From: Stromatinia cepivora
Taxonomy: Eukaryota > Ascomycota > Leotiomycetes > Helotiales > Sclerotiniaceae
Assembly: GCA_014898415.1 (NCBI GenBank)
Contig: RCTD01000001.1
Location: 2,666,001 to 2,730,000, forward strand
Direction of reading: 5' to 3'
Length of the DNA stretch: 64,000 nt
Shown: positions 1 through 12,004 of the stretch, piece after piece
Layout: each line of letters opens with the position of its first letter
Position numbering within the stretch: position 1 is the first letter of the stretch
Notes under the pieces: model-generated
Seen by the model: only the letters and a program-made list of their open reading frames with translations
Told to the model about the DNA's origin: nothing
The model's database searches: none
Translations under genes and position numbers: made by a program

Positions 1-668
1 AAACTCAAGGAAGTCGCATCATTGTAAATGACGTTCAAGAGAGTATCACCATGGTTGTGTACAAATTCCAGGAAAACAGACTCATTCCATTCGTGGATGA
101 CACAATCGCAAGGTGGACGTCATGTACTACCATGGTCGATTATGAGACTGTCGCAGGAGGAGACAAGTTTGGCAATCTCTGGCTTCTCCGTTGCCCTCCT
201 AAAGCCAGCGAGGAAGCGGACGAGGAAGGTTCAGGTGCCCATCTCCTACATGAACGCCAATACCTAGCTGGAGCTCCACATCGTTTAGCATTAATGGCGC
301 ACAACTATGCCCAGGATATTCCTATGAGCATTCAAAAGACAAACCTCGTTGCTGGAGGTAGAGATTGCTTATTGTGGGCTGGACTTCAAGGTACACTTGG
401 TATCTTGATACCATTTGTCAGTCGAGAGGACGTAGACTTCTTCCAGACTTTAGAACAGCATCTCAGATCAGAAGACCCGCCTCTGGCTGGAAGAGATCAC
501 TTAATATATCGAAGTTATTATGTGCCAGTGAAGGGCGTTATTGACGGAGATTTATGCGAAAGATATACCCTCTTGCCAACGGACAAGAAACAAATGATTG
601 CAGGAGAGTTGGACCGCTCGGTTAGGGAGATTGAGAGAAAAATTTCGGTAAACTACCCCAATATATAA
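1..668 (+). CDS. RSE1: Pre-mRNA splicing factor RSE1 / SF3b subunit 3, C-terminal part
   Basis: The frame is open from base 3 (coding starts upstream of the window) to the stop at 666-668, giving about 221 C-terminal residues. The protein is the large beta-propeller scaffold of the SF3b complex of U2 snRNP, acting in the nucleus in branch-site recognition. Visible family landmarks are [10 protein letters not shown] near the left edge, the [14 protein letters not shown] stretch, [15 protein letters not shown], and the terminal FRSYY/PVK-like block with VIDGDLCE. These are the conserved last propeller blades and C-terminal helices of RSE1/SF3B3 (family knowledge). No intron is seen in this part. 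It ends 235 bp from the 3' end of the convergent zinc-finger/LysM gene. The internal ATG at 51 is not the true start because the conserved sequence continues upstream of it. Confidence 0.95.
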   Translation, partial: TQGSRIIVNDVQESITMVVYKFQENRLIPFVDDTIARWTSCTTMVDYETVAGGDKFGNLWLLRCPPKASEEADEEGSGAHLLHERQYLAGAPHRLALMAHNYAQDIPMSIQKTNLVAGGRDCLLWAGLQGTLGILIPFVSREDVDFFQTLEQHLRSEDPPLAGRDHLIYRSYYVPVKGVIDGDLCERYTLLPTDKKQMIAGELDRSVREIERKISVNYPNI

Positions 669-903
669 AATTTAGGGAGATTATGAGGCTAACAAATCTT
701 TTAGGATATTCGGACACGATCGGCATATTAGCCTGGCGTGGTTTGCTGCAGAGGTGTTATATGAGACGGTGCTGTATTTATACAAAGTGCTCAGTATGCA
801 CCATATAATGAACCTCATGATCCCTATTTTAAATACAAAAATAAAAACAGAATCTGAAACCTTGAATCTCACAGCATTCATTGTATGCGGGTCAAAATTT
901 ATA

Positions 904-2053
904 TTATCTCTGTCCTGTGAATCTTCTTCTCCCAACATCAAATTTCGTCTTCCCTTTGCCCTTCCCTGTATCTGAGATGGGATTTTCCTTTTCCCATCTC
1001 TCGTCATCTTTGTATACTCCCATTGCGAGCTCTAGATCGTAGTCCGCTTGCTCAAGATAGAGGACTGCGATATCATATCTAGAGAATCCAATGTTAGCCT
1101 TCCATTCTTCGTTTCACGTTACCCAATTCCAGATCTTCCACTTCACATTCGTTACATAAACCTGGAACCCCAAATCCTCCATCATCTTCCCTATTTCCCC
1201 TCGTACACCCAAGCAAAAATATCCACAACTAAACTTACTCAAAAACTTTACACCCCACCATAAACCTCCTCACACACGCTTTCCTCCTCTCCTCCTCCTC
1301 TCCTTCTACAGGCCGCGGACTCAAACTCACGCCGCCCTTGTACCATTGCCCAGGTATCAATATTGTTTTCCTAGCGAGAAGGAGGTGGTCGCTTGTTATA
1401 CCATTTTTCTTTCGCAATACCTCGATTGGGACACCGTAGCGGAGTGAAAGGGAAGTCATGGAATCGGTGCTGTGGGAGAGGAAGTGGAGTGTGTCGTCTG
1501 GTTGTGACTGTGATTGTGATTGGTTTTGCACTTGTGTCAGTGATTGTTGTTGTGATTTGGAGAATAGGGCGTGGCGATGTATTGGGGGGGAAGTTTGAGA
1601 ATGCGAGGAGCGGCAACCGATGGTCTCTTCATAAGAAGGCGGCTTGTCTTTTGTTGCTAGCTTGAAGTCTGTAGAATCCGATATCGTATCCCCGGCCATT
1701 ATCTCTCCACTCCTAACCTGACAAAAAGGACAATAAATCTTAAATCTTTCATTGCGCTCCATACATTCCCCGCAAATAATGCGGCCACAACATGATAATC
1801 TTCTATCTTCTCTCCTACTAATCCCTTCCTTCTCTTTCCAAATCATGTCTTCCTTTTCCTTTTCCCAATCATATGCTTCACTCTTCTCCGAAAATGCTTC
1901 ACCTTCTTTCGCTCTCTCATCGAAACTTAAACTTCTTCTCCTCGATATGAAGGAGGAATCGATTCCCGCCGTAGATGCTGAATAAGAAGGTGGTTCACTA
2001 CTTCCTATCTGTGCAAGCAGACGCGCACAAGTGCAGCAGGATTCCTGATTCAT
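904..2053 (-). CDS. Intracellular zinc-finger / LysM / UBA-like protein
   Basis: Two exons: 2053-1239 and 1078-904, with a 160-bp intron (donor gtaagt, branch ctaac, acceptor tag). 329 aa. The start is the ATG at 2053; the frame also runs further 5' but only from a TTG. N-terminal Cys pairs (CCTC, residues 6-9; CCGRIICGEC, 88-97; CPFC, 108-111) suggest a RING-like zinc site. A Gln/Ser-rich linker (about 165-186) precedes a LysM-like domain (about 186-234, ending ILIPG). Exon 2 adds YDIAVLYLEQADYDLELA followed by DDERWEKE, which resembles a UBA helix bundle (about 265-305). There is no signal peptide, so a secreted chitin-binding effector role is unlikely. Similar cytosolic LysM proteins occur across ascomycetes with unknown function. 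A ubiquitin-pathway role is inference only. The second exon fits splice sites and frame exactly. Confidence 0.78.
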
Positions 2054-3518
2054 ATTATTTGTATTTTTGATCTTTATAAAGTAGGGTATCGAAACGAAAC
2101 TGAAGGAATTACGCAAAACAAATGAAGGGGAATTTTGATGGTTGTTTATTTATGATTTATTTCGATGATGTAGTTGTTACCTACTGATAGCGATATTTGC
2201 CCCTCGCTTTAAGCGGCAGGCGGGGTCGGGTATTACCTTATCGGAATGCTTAGTACGTACGGAGTACTAGGTAACTCAATATTAATGAATGTTCAAACCA
2301 TTATGAATATTTTACACCTTCATTAAACGCTCCATCACCGAATCTTAGTTCAACCTTCCTTTGGAGAAAGGTCCAGCAGAGACTCTGACATATGTATACG
2401 CCAACGTCACAGGGAGACTTATCCCATGCTTTCCCAAATAATCTTTCGAAATCGGAGTGATCGAATAAACCGACAAAATCCTTCCTATACGCAAACTTAT
2501 AACCCACCCAATCCTCACGTCGCATAAAAACTCTCGATTTCCTTTCCCTTTTATCGAGCGCTGCAGAATCTGGCATGATCTCACAAACGCATTCGATGCT
2601 AGACACTGGCGCTCTTCTGAAGAATTATATGTGTTCGACCCATTTCATCAAAGAGCGTTTACAAAAAACATAGATCTGTTCGCCGGTGGAAGTTGGTCGT
2701 TGGTGTAGGGTTGTGATAGTTGTCATGACATCGATTTACGAATTCATGTTATAGTTAAGCCTCTAGTATTGCTTCATATTACTCATATACTTTAACCTCC
2801 ATCCACACCTCCCTTATCACAAGCGACAATCAAACCAAAAAATCACAATCACCCCTATCATTCTAATTACCCCAAGAGGAGGCAGCACCCTTAAAAACCT
2901 CCCCCCTCGTCACATTCCTAGATTCGATTTCACAAAAACCCAAGAGTCACAGGGGATCTAACATTGATTTCTACAACCAATAAGTGATGAAGACGCGTTT
3001 TCAATTCAAAAGGGAAAGCTACATCGAACCACAATACTTCTTCACTCCTATGTATATACAACATTTCGCCAAAGGCCCGACAATACACGTTAATTGCGCT
3101 TTCGATTGGCATATAGTTTAAAAGGTCTCCCGCACCCCCTTGAATTCAAGCATCTCGGAACGTGGAGGGGAATAGGTGTATTTGCCCTATGTCCTAGTGG
3201 TTTGGCATTTCCTTGTCGAAGACGTCATCACTTCTCGAGTATCTGCTATTTCAGACCTTTTGGATACTTAGGATTGGGATTGGGACTCGGGTATGGAAAA
3301 GCGTCACTTCGCCTGGTCTCACAACATTTAAAATTTCGATCTGTGTACAAGAACGTGGTATCAAGGATTTTGTATAAAAAAAAAGTGTCATTAATTTACA
3401 TAGTATGGCACTTCGCTGATGGGGAATATATGCACAACCTTTCAAAGTCATCCTGTGGGTATGCTTTATATACAATGTTTATTTATCAAGTATAGCAAGT
3501 GTAGTATTACTACATCGC
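2054..3518. other. Intergenic spacer between the LysM-like gene and the Hos4-like gene
   Basis: Upstream region of the minus-strand LysM-like gene and downstream region of the minus-strand Hos4-like gene. It holds one copy of the 9-mer TACGGAGTA (2258-2266) and one possible small reading frame on the minus strand (listed separately). A 133-residue plus-strand frame at 3094-3495 has no recognisable features and is not called. Confidence 0.5.
2301..2576 (-). CDS. Possible small hypothetical protein (91 aa)
   Basis: An uninterrupted frame from the ATG at 2576 to a stop at 2301. The composition is protein-like (RREDWVGYKF, then DFVGLFDHSDFERLFGKAWD), with mixed hydrophobic and charged residues rather than low complexity. 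I do not recognise a family. It could be an exon of a larger gene, a remnant, or a chance frame: no partner exon was found and the frame extends 30 bases 5' only through a GTG codon. It is listed because it is the most protein-like frame in an otherwise empty 1.4-kb spacer. Confidence 0.22.
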   Translation of the reverse strand: MPDSAALDKRERKSRVFMRREDWVGYKFAYRKDFVGLFDHSDFERLFGKAWDKSPCDVGVYICQSLCWTFLQRKVELRFGDGAFNEGVKYS

Positions 3519-6500
3519 TCATTCCAGTATATCCGCCCCGCGCATAATGCCATTGAGAATAGTGGTGGTTCCGTTCGTAAGATCAAGATGATGTGATAGG
3601 TTGGTTAGGTCAGAAGTAGATTCTTGAATCAGACCTTCTTCGTGGAGCGATCTAGATCGGTCAGAGTGTGGTGGAGTGATACCATTGTCTTGATCTTGCG
3701 GTGCCATGTATGGTCGATAATTCGACCTCGAGTTGCAAAGCATTTGTGACCTGGCCAAGGCCAAGGCGATTAACTCTTTGTCGTTGGATAATTCTCGTCT
3801 TGATACTTTGGATTCCGGGAAAGGTTTCGTACTCGTTTTTGTTTCGATTTTCGAATGTGTGACTAACAATCCATCGATGTATCTTTGGGGAGCAGGCCAG
3901 AATGGATTGCTGGGATCATAATCCAAATCTTGTTCATATTTGTTAAGAGGAAGGGCGCCTAATGGCACAAGCTCCTGGTATTCGACAGCCATTTCAAGAC
4001 CTCGTAGGTGAGGAAAACTTGGTACAATGAACATGAATTCAGAGACCTGTGATAGTGTAAGTAAGCAAACCATTTCTAGAAAAACAAGGCACATACTTTT
4101 ACGAAGAAAAGATCGAGTCCAAAGAATAAAGATTTAGCTTGTTCTTCTAGGCGAAGGCGTTCATGCAAATCGAGGAGGATATCTGGTGTAAAAGGATCAC
4201 GGGAATATTTTGCGTGCGCGAGGGGCCATATAGCTTCTTTGACTTCCATCTCTAATGGGATACGCTCCCACGCTGTGTCTATTACAGTCAATAAACATGC
4301 GCTCCTTTTCGTGTTCCTTTGAGTCTACTCACATCTTGATAATTCCAGGTCTTTCTCTCCTAACAGTAACGCAACGTCAGTATTAAGCATCCATTGCTCC
4401 CGAGCACTGGGGTAGCCTGTTGCTTTTGGTCTAATCGTATCATATCGATATCCTTTTATAATCCTGAACTTGGGCAAAGAAGCAATTTTGAGCGTCTCAG
4501 GTTGCGGAAGTTGATCAAACGCTCGAAGTAGAAGCGGCAGTTTTGATAACCTTTCTACTTCCTTTTCTCGCGCCTGTCTCGCTTTCTCAAGTCGTTCTCG
4601 TTCTTGCGCAGCGGCCCGGTTTTGCTCCAACTTCTCTCGATCTATTCTTTTCTGCTCATCATACAACCGCCTTTGTTCTGCCCTGTCGCGTTCTTCCTGT
4701 GCTTGTCGTATTTTTCGATCCTCTTCTTCCTGTGCTCGCTTGGCAGCTTCCTCCTCGATGGCTAGTCTCTCCTGAGCCTCCTTGGCTTCTTGGGCTTCCT
4801 TCGCCTCCTTTTCTTCTCTTTCTTTTGCTTCTCTCTCCTTGACCTCTCTCTCCTTTGCCTCTTTCTCCTTCGCTTCTCTTGCCTCCTCCAATGCTATCGC
4901 CTCCCGAGATTCTTTAGCCTCTTTGGCCTGCTGTTTAGCCTCCCGAACTTCACGAGCCAATTTTGCCTGATTCTTGTGTTCCAGATCGGCCAGATTTGCG
5001 AGCTCGATTTTCTTGGCTGCTTGAGCTTCCTCGTTATCTTTGTTGAAACATGTCTCACTCTCTCCCGCGCCCTTGGAAGGAATTTTCGATGTGTTCTCCT
5101 TTGTAGTCTTTGGGTTTGACTTGTCCTGAGAAGTTGTTGAATCAAAATTGGGCGCTGGATGGTCAGGAGACGAGTTTGGTGTGTTCTGATCCATGACCAC
5201 GTGCTTCGAAAGTCCCTCTAATCTTCGGCGTTTCGATGGAGCTCCATCAACCTCCGTGGCAGCCATTGTGTCAAGCATACCTGTGGGAGGCGGTGTTGTG
5301 CTCCGACGTTGTCGTTTTATCGGGCTTTTGTCGCTGCGGATAGAGGCGAGTCGGTCTTTGGAATTATCTCGTTTTGTACCTTTAGTTTTGTCATGTCTCT
5401 CGCCCTTGTCAGAACCCGTCTCCGTGCTTAAACGTTTTGACGCTAGGTCTTCATCGGCAGGTTCGCTTAATCGTGCGATGCTTGTGTTTCTGTGTTTACC
5501 ATCTGCATGCTTCAACTCGTCTACCCCGCGTCGATCTGGAACAGATGTGGTAGAAACATTCGATGCAACACTTCCACGTCTTTGTTTATCCCGTTCTCCT
5601 TTTAGTTCTTTGCCAGAGACAAGCTTACGCCGTGGCTTCGAAGGTTCATTCTCAGATGACATTGCGGCAGCATCGGGTTCTGTTACCTTGGGTGCTTGCA
5701 ACTTTTTCTTAGGAGGGCCTAGAGGAGTGCTTTCCGTGTCTGAAGTAGGATGCAATGCGTTACTTTCCTCCTTTCTTGGACGCCCTGGACCCCTTCTTGC
5801 TTGGTTTTGCGCGTTATGGCTTTGACGAAGGGATGAACTACTTCCGTGCTGTCCTTTTTGTGAATCTGTGCCTCTGTCCAACATTTTTGAAGGGCTTCTC
5901 TTTCGTGATGGTGAAGATCGATCACGGGCAGTCCTTACTGGCCGTTTGGAATCACGGCCGCGATCGGCGTCCCGATGGAGTTTAGGAGAACGAGATTTGG
6001 AGGGCGAAGGTTTGACTGGTTTCGAATAATTGTTGAAAGCTTCTTTGAGTTTTTCAACAACTATCTCATAGTTGTGACCCCCCCTCTCTCTTTCCTGTGC
6101 AATTTCATAATAAGTCTTATTATTCCATCGTCTAGTCGGGTCGAAATCTCCTGAAAGCAAACATTTAATCACGTCAATATGCCCTTTATCAATAGCACAA
6201 AGCATTGGAGTAGACCACCGGAGGTCTTCACTCCTCAAAGGTTCGGGGTCGCGATCAAAATTACCTAGTCCAAGCATTAGCTCGACAGCAAAGAGGTCGC
6301 CAGCTTTTGCTGCTATGAGAAGAGATTTGGCATCCTTTCGACCCTGATTAACATCTAACCATTTAGAAACATTTTGGTAATCGGCGTTCTGACAAGCTTC
6401 ACGAAGCATTTCCACCTTGCTCAGGTCTCGGTATAGATCTTGGTCCGTGGTTTTATTCGAGCGTGCCCGTATACGGTTCGGGACATTAGGATATTCAGAC

Positions 6501-8041
6501 GTAGGGCTGTGGCGAGGGCTATATTTTGAGGGAGTGTCGTGATCTACACTTTCTACAGTTGTTTGATCGCCCAGGAGACTATTTCCGGACGCATCACTCT
6601 TAATCTTGGCATCTTCAATAAGTCGCTGCAAGTCTTTCCTCGTTTCCCTCGCCATGTCGTCCTCCCCCCCACGATAGGCCGCTGCTAGGTCACTCGGCTC
6701 GTCACCCCCAACCTTTTTTGCCTTGCGCGGGTTGGCACCATGCTCCAGAAGTAGTTTCACAACTTCAACATGACCATTTTCAATGGCATCATGAAGTGGT
6801 GTGTCACCCGCCTCATTAACTACATCCACAGTGCATCCTTTGGCCAAAAGCAATTTCGCAATTTGAACATAACCTACAAGACTTGCAGCATGCAGTGGTG
6901 TGTTCAATGCATTGTCTGCTTGATTTAAGTCTTGGGGATGCTTGTTTAATTCATCTGTCACTCCTGTGATATTATCCTTGCGGACAAGTTGCAATAACGT
7001 GGTTGCGCCTGAGCTATCTGTCCGTTTTCTTTCACGGAGGGCGGCGGATGTCATAATAGAATCTCTAATAGCAGGGGCTGTGCGTTGCCGCGGTCGAGAG
7101 CTGCGAGGATGTGAACGGCCGCTGGCAGAAGAGTCGTCTGATTGGTACTCGGTAGATAGAAGAGGAGGCGGTATTCGTCCTCTCCTGTGGCCTGAACCAT
7201 GGATAGACTTGAAAGGAAATTGAGTAGAATTACTGCGTTTGTGAGGACGTCCGTGGTGGGGAGACTCCGATCGTTCCTTCACGACGCCAGCAGTACTTTC
7301 TGGATGGGTGTCCAAGGATGGAGTGTTTTCTTTGCTTTGAGTACCATTTAAGGCAATATTTTGATGTCGGTCTGGTTTCCGCTCTTCGCGATCCACATGG
7401 TCATCACCAGAGTCGGATGTGTTCTGTTTGTCCCGTGGAAAAGCTCTATCGACGGATTTAGCCTTGTCAAGGCTGTCAAGAATGGATAAAGGTGGCGATG
7501 GCGATCTGTTAAGTCTCAATTCTGGCGCAGAGGATTTGGGAAGAAACGAATGTCGTTTGTCTTGTAGATTGGATAATGTTCCATTGATAGGATGGGATTT
7601 GCTTAATTCAAATGATTCTACCCTAGGACGTTTGCGCCTTCCTGTGTGATTTTCGTTTTGAGAAAGTGCTTCCAGTGATAGAGATTCACGTTTCCTTGAC
7701 TCGGACGGCTTCCGAATATCTTCATCGTCACTCTTATCTTCATGTTTAATCGATTTTCGAGTTTTCGAGGGCGAGTGGCCATCCTTGCCTGGTAAGACGA
7801 TTGTTTCTGCTTCTGAATCACTCTTCACATCAATATCCTCAAGAGGCGCATCGGGCATGTCCACTTCCATTATAGTCTCCGAATCAGTTACAGTCACCTG
7901 TGGAGAGGATATTCTTCCGGAAGAAGTCGAACTTTTGATAGTATTAGTGGTGGAACTGGTTTTATCTTTTCGAGCGACAATGCTGGTAGGCAAGTCCCCA
8001 TGTCCTGTAGCCGTCGTTCCATCATGATTTTGAGTGTCCAT
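3519..8041 (-). CDS. Set3 complex subunit Hos4-like ankyrin and coiled-coil protein
   Basis: Three exons: 8041-4333, 4278-4097 and 4046-3519 (introns of 54 and 50 bp, donors gtgagt and gtatgt), giving 1,472 aa. The longest frame opens at a TTG (8131), so the first in-frame ATG (8041) is taken as start. Layout: a long Ser/Lys/Asp-rich disordered N-terminus with basic nuclear-signal-like stretches; ankyrin repeats at about 345-455 (NTPLHAASLVGY, DTPLHDAIENGH, KLLLEHGANP) and weaker ones at about 570-650; an R/K/S-rich linker; a long E/K/A-rich coiled coil (about 1000-1165); and a conserved globular C-terminus spread over all three exons (RIIKGYRYDTIRP, REQWMLNTDVALLLGEKDLE). This architecture is that of the fungal Hos4/Set3C ankyrin subunit, which works in a histone deacetylase complex in the nucleus (family knowledge). 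The assignment to Hos4 is inference; ankyrin plus coiled coil is directly visible. Confidence 0.75.
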
Positions 8042-9809
8042 AACATCTAGGCTATGTGTCGCTGTATCCTGCAGATCATCCTGGCTTGTATTATGGGTAG
8101 ACACTTTGATTGTATCTAATTGTAAGGACAAGGAGGAGCATCCGAGTCCTTTAAAGTGATAGTTGGATCGGTAAAATGCGCCGATTTATTGGTTTGTCGC
8201 AGTAAGAATCCTAAATGGCGTATTTTCGAGGTCTTATGTTTGATGAATTGTTAAATAAGATATGAAGAATATCATTAAAATCGTAATCATGGATCGTTAA
8301 TGTGGATGTGAATTGTAAGTAGATTTTTTCGAGGATGGGTGGAAGGAGAGTGATGGTTTTGTTAATAGAGGGAAAGATAAGTTGAGGCTATAGAGACTAG
8401 ACACTAAAAATACGGTGACCATCTACTGAAAATGATTGCCAAAATCATCGGTAAAGGATTTTTATGAATTATGGCACATTGTGATAGGGTGGAATAGAAT
8501 AGAGACAAACAAAATAAAATAGATTTAGCTTCATGATAATAATAAGTCCATGACGCTCTAGTATATCCACCTACCCACCTAGTAGTATGAAGTTATCGAC
8601 CTAATAGTTATTGGTTCTCTTATCTACCTCCAACTCCCTAAGGATAAAGTAGTAGGTAGGTTAGGTGGGTAGGTAGGTATGTAGGTAGGTGGGTAGGTAG
8701 ATAGGTAGATAGGTAGGTAGGTAGATAGGTAGGCAGGTAGGTATAGTAGGTAAATCTAGTAGATACCTAGAAATCTGATATCCTAAGAGCAAGCAAGATA
8801 AAGTTGGTAGATTCATCAATATATACGTAATACGAATAGATAGAAAATAGTATACAATATTACTTTGGGTGGTGGAAAGAGAGTTGGAATTGAAATGTCA
8901 AATGCCTCACTCATTCATCTGATAACGCTACAGTACTCCGTACCTACCTACCCTACCTAACCCAAGCAATCCAAAAACAACGGCTCCTTGGTTTCATGGA
9001 AGAGCTTACCACATAAAAACCCAGTCGTTGAAGCTTGAAGTGATGAAAGCATGGCAGTGGCAATGGACAAGCGGAGCGTCATCAATTGAAGAAAAGATGG
9101 GTCGTACATAGATGTACCGTACTTAAGTAGATAGATAGATACCTATATACAGCGAATCGTACATCCATTAAGGGGAAGTCTAACTGAAAGTCCAACTTTA
9201 GAAGAAATTTAATCTACAAGCCAAACAAACCTCGCATAAGTCTGGTCAAATAACCAAGTACAAACACAGAGTACAACGCATCAATTGATAAACCACTTTT
9301 CCTCTTTTAGTTTGTATCAAACCATTCTTCCGAGCCTTCTGGGTCGAGGAAAGATTATCATGAATATGGGATGGCTTAAAACTCAAAGTGCTTACTAGAT
9401 TAGATGGAGTAGTAAGTACCGTAGTAGGTGCAGAGTACATTTTGTGATTAAATTCATGCTGTAGTAAGTAGTAGTTCTACTACTCGGTTCTCGGTCTATA
9501 AGACTCATTGTATCCAAGATTATTACTCCGTAAAAGCTAGCCCGTACTTTTGTTGGTCCGGATTAAAATTTCCCCTCTTTTCTCTATGGGTTCACTCGCT
9601 GCATTATTATTCTTACTTCACGGAGAGAGTTCTCGATACTACAGTACTAGGTATTTTGATCATGGAATTTGCATATTGTACCATGGCATTCTTACCCTTT
9701 CTCTTCTCTACATATCCTTTCTTGCCTAGCTCTTCACCACCCACTTAGTCCCTCATTGAAAGGTTCCGAAATATTTCACCTGTGCTTTGCTTATCGGAAA
9801 TAGTCAACA
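8042..9809. promoter_or_regulatory. Divergent upstream region of the Hos4-like and ALKBH6-like genes
   Basis: A 1.77-kb spacer between two divergently transcribed genes, so it contains both promoters. It holds a TAGG-type microsatellite (8651-8750), further short runs of ACCTACCTA (8941-8960), and two copies of TACTCCGTA, the reverse complement of TACGGAGTA (8934-8942 and 9534-9542). No credible open frame was seen; the 64-residue minus-strand frame at 9246-9440 is not supported. Confidence 0.55.
8651..8750. repeat. TAGG/TAGA tetranucleotide microsatellite
   Basis: About 100 bp made almost entirely of TAGG units with interspersions of TAGA, TGGG and TATG. It lies about 600 bp upstream of the Hos4-like start and 1.06 kb upstream of the ALKBH6-like start. 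The imperfect units suggest an old, slipping array. Confidence 0.9.
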
Positions 9810-10646
9810 ATGGATATTCAACAATTGACCTTACCACCATGTCTCCACGAGGTGCAAATCAAGACCCTTCCCTCGAAAGCATTTTATATTTCCGATTTCC
9901 TTACGGAAGAGGAGGAACAGGTATTGTTGCAGAAAGTAAGTAAATTCTGAGCTCGTTCACCATTATCAGCTTGAGATTTGAGATTGGAGATTTGAGATTT
10001 GACATCATCGTATTTGCAGATTGCGACAGCACCGAAACCACGATGGAAGCAATTAACTCATCGTCGCCTTCAGACATGGCCCTCCGATTTAACGAAGAAC
10101 ACTTTATTGGATGCGCCTTTGCCCAAATGGCTAACAGATCCTGTTGTCTCTCGAATCCTCTCCTTGCCTATCTCGCGCAAAGATGGAGGACCCCATATCT
10201 TTAGTGATAGTCCCCATAGACGTCCGAACCATGTCCTAATAAATGAATACCTACCGAATCAAGGAATCATGCCACATAAAGATGGATCAGCCTACCATCC
10301 TGTCGTCTGCACTGTAAGCTTGGGCGCAAGTTTATGTTTGGATATATATGGGGACAAAGAGGATGGCACAAGAGAGGAGCAACCAAGGTGGAGGATTCTT
10401 CAGGAACCAAGAAGCTTGTTGATCACAACAGATGAGCTATACACAAATTATTATCATGGAATATCCGAGATTGAAGCAGATATCAATCTCAGTTCAAAAA
10501 CAGTCGCAAACTGGGATCTTTTACGGTCCGAAGATGGAATCATTGACGGAAGATACGAAAGACGTGAGCGACTAAGCCTTACGTATCGCGACGTACTGAA
10601 GGTATCGAAGTTGGGTACTAAGCTAGGAATATTCGGTAAACGCTGA
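9810..10646 (+). CDS. AlkB-like 2-oxoglutarate/Fe(II) dioxygenase (ALKBH6 type)
   Basis: Two exons: 9810-9935 and 10020-10646, with an 84-bp intron (gtaagt...gcag), giving 250 aa. The joined frame reads EEEEQVLLQK then IATAPKPRWKQL, the typical ALKBH6 opening followed by a second conserved block. The double-stranded beta-helix core shows the iron facial triad H128-x-D130 (in NQGIMPHKDG) and H188 (YYHGISE), plus the 2-oxoglutarate-binding Arg at about 226 (RRERLSLTYR). NHVLINEYLPNQ, just before the HxD, is a family hallmark. ALKBH6 proteins are soluble dioxygenases whose substrate is not well settled; nucleic-acid repair or demethylation is proposed. The gene ends 82 bp from the convergent polyprenol reductase gene. 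All catalytic residues are present, so it looks intact. Confidence 0.9.
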
Positions 10647-10728
10647 GAGGCCTCGTCTCAATATGGTCTCCTCCTCCATCTATCTTTCGAGCTATTTATC
10701 CGCATACTCTGTCTGAGTGAACCTCATC

Positions 10729-11734
10729 TCAATACACATAAGGTAGCATTCTCCATCTACCCTTTGTACTATCTACGCCGAACTTCGCGACATACCACTT
10801 CCTAGTAGAATCTGCAGTCACACCGAGATTTGATATCACAAAACACAAACCTGCCAGAATGGTTCTGTTCAGAGTCTGTCCCTGGGGTGCGGCCACGATG
10901 GCAATTGCAATATACAACAAGCATTCGCTAGTGTAATGGGGGCAGACGATGTAATGGAAGAATGGGTGCGAGGGAAAAGTATACTTCTTCAAACTTGCCA
11001 AGTGCTCGTGACACTCATGTTGGATTACTGATGCAATCACAAACAGAGGTACTGCTACACAAGTCTTCAGAGAAGGCTTCGAGATCTCTATCAGATCCAG
11101 TGGATATTCGGTCGCATTAAGTGTGGCTTTGGAAGTTAGTCACTAGCAAAACAACACAAAAGTATAATTGCCGTCACCCACCAATACCTTCAATCCAAAC
11201 TGAGATTCCCATGAAAATATAGTACGCGATGCCAACAACCCAAAGTCCAACCCACATCTTTGATTGAGAAGGTTTGGTGAGCGCGAAACTCTCATACAAT
11301 CTCCGGCTACCCTGTAAAGCCATGAATACCCATGCCAAAGCTATCTGATTAACCGTCATTGATTTCGTGGTATCATGTTGAGAGTACGAGGCAAGAAAGT
11401 TAAAAGCAGGTCCACGTGCGATGATTTGATATGCCCAGAAGATCGAAGAGGCCACGGATACAATATAATAGTGACTGAACCAAATATGAGGAACTTGGAT
11501 GGAGCCAATGTATTCCAGTATATTAGTGGGCTTGCTCTGGATGGAGGTGTCTTTGGAAGCATTCGGCATGATTCCTCGACTGCCATAGTTCATCACATGC
11601 TGTCGAAACGAAGGTATCAAGGTTCCTCCTAAATCAACGGTGGTCCCTAGAACGAAGAAGGCTATACAGATATTTTGAATGTCCATGATTTCAATAAAAA
11701 AGTCAAATTGTAGATGATTGTTTGGTGAGGCCAT
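10729..11734 (-). CDS. DFG10: Polyprenol reductase (DFG10 / SRD5A3 family)
   Basis: Two exons: 11734-11182 and 11126-10729, with a 55-bp intron (gtgggt...branch tgactaac...aag), giving 316 aa. The protein is a multi-pass ER membrane enzyme that reduces the alpha-isoprene unit of polyprenol to make dolichol for N-glycosylation. Evidence: about six hydrophobic segments, and the steroid 5-alpha-reductase C-terminal signature with QHECHEHLASLKKYTFPSH followed by FFHYIVCPHYTSECLLY, which carries the conserved PHY-x2-E motif of NADPH-dependent reductases of this family. The last residues (RWRMLPYVY) match the short cytosolic tail of the family. It is divergent from the Rbg1 gene with only 270 bp between the starts. 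I see no missing residue or frame break. Confidence 0.9.
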
Positions 11735-12004
11735 TCAAAGCCCATGTGAGTTAGTTAGCATAACATTTGGATCAGAAATGGTGCAGGTGGAACTGTGTGT
11801 GAATATTTGTGCCTGAGGTTATAACTATGCGATCATAGAAATAATTTTTGATGCAGAACCCCACTATGAAATTCACATCACTTCAATTCCAAAATTTGAT
11901 ACCAGCTTGAGGGAAATCGCATTATATTCTTTCACCAACCAACTTCTCTAGCAATAAACTTTCTTCGATAAGACTTCTGGATCTGACCAGAGAAATCCGC
12001 AACC

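Noticed and set aside
3094..3495. 133-residue plus-strand frame
   Set aside because: No family resemblance, no splice partners, and strong overlap with an opposite-strand frame; likely chance.
4782..5119. Long opposite-strand frames inside the Hos4-like gene
   Set aside because: Shadows of the Glu/Lys/Ala-rich coiled coil, whose codons leave the other strand open.
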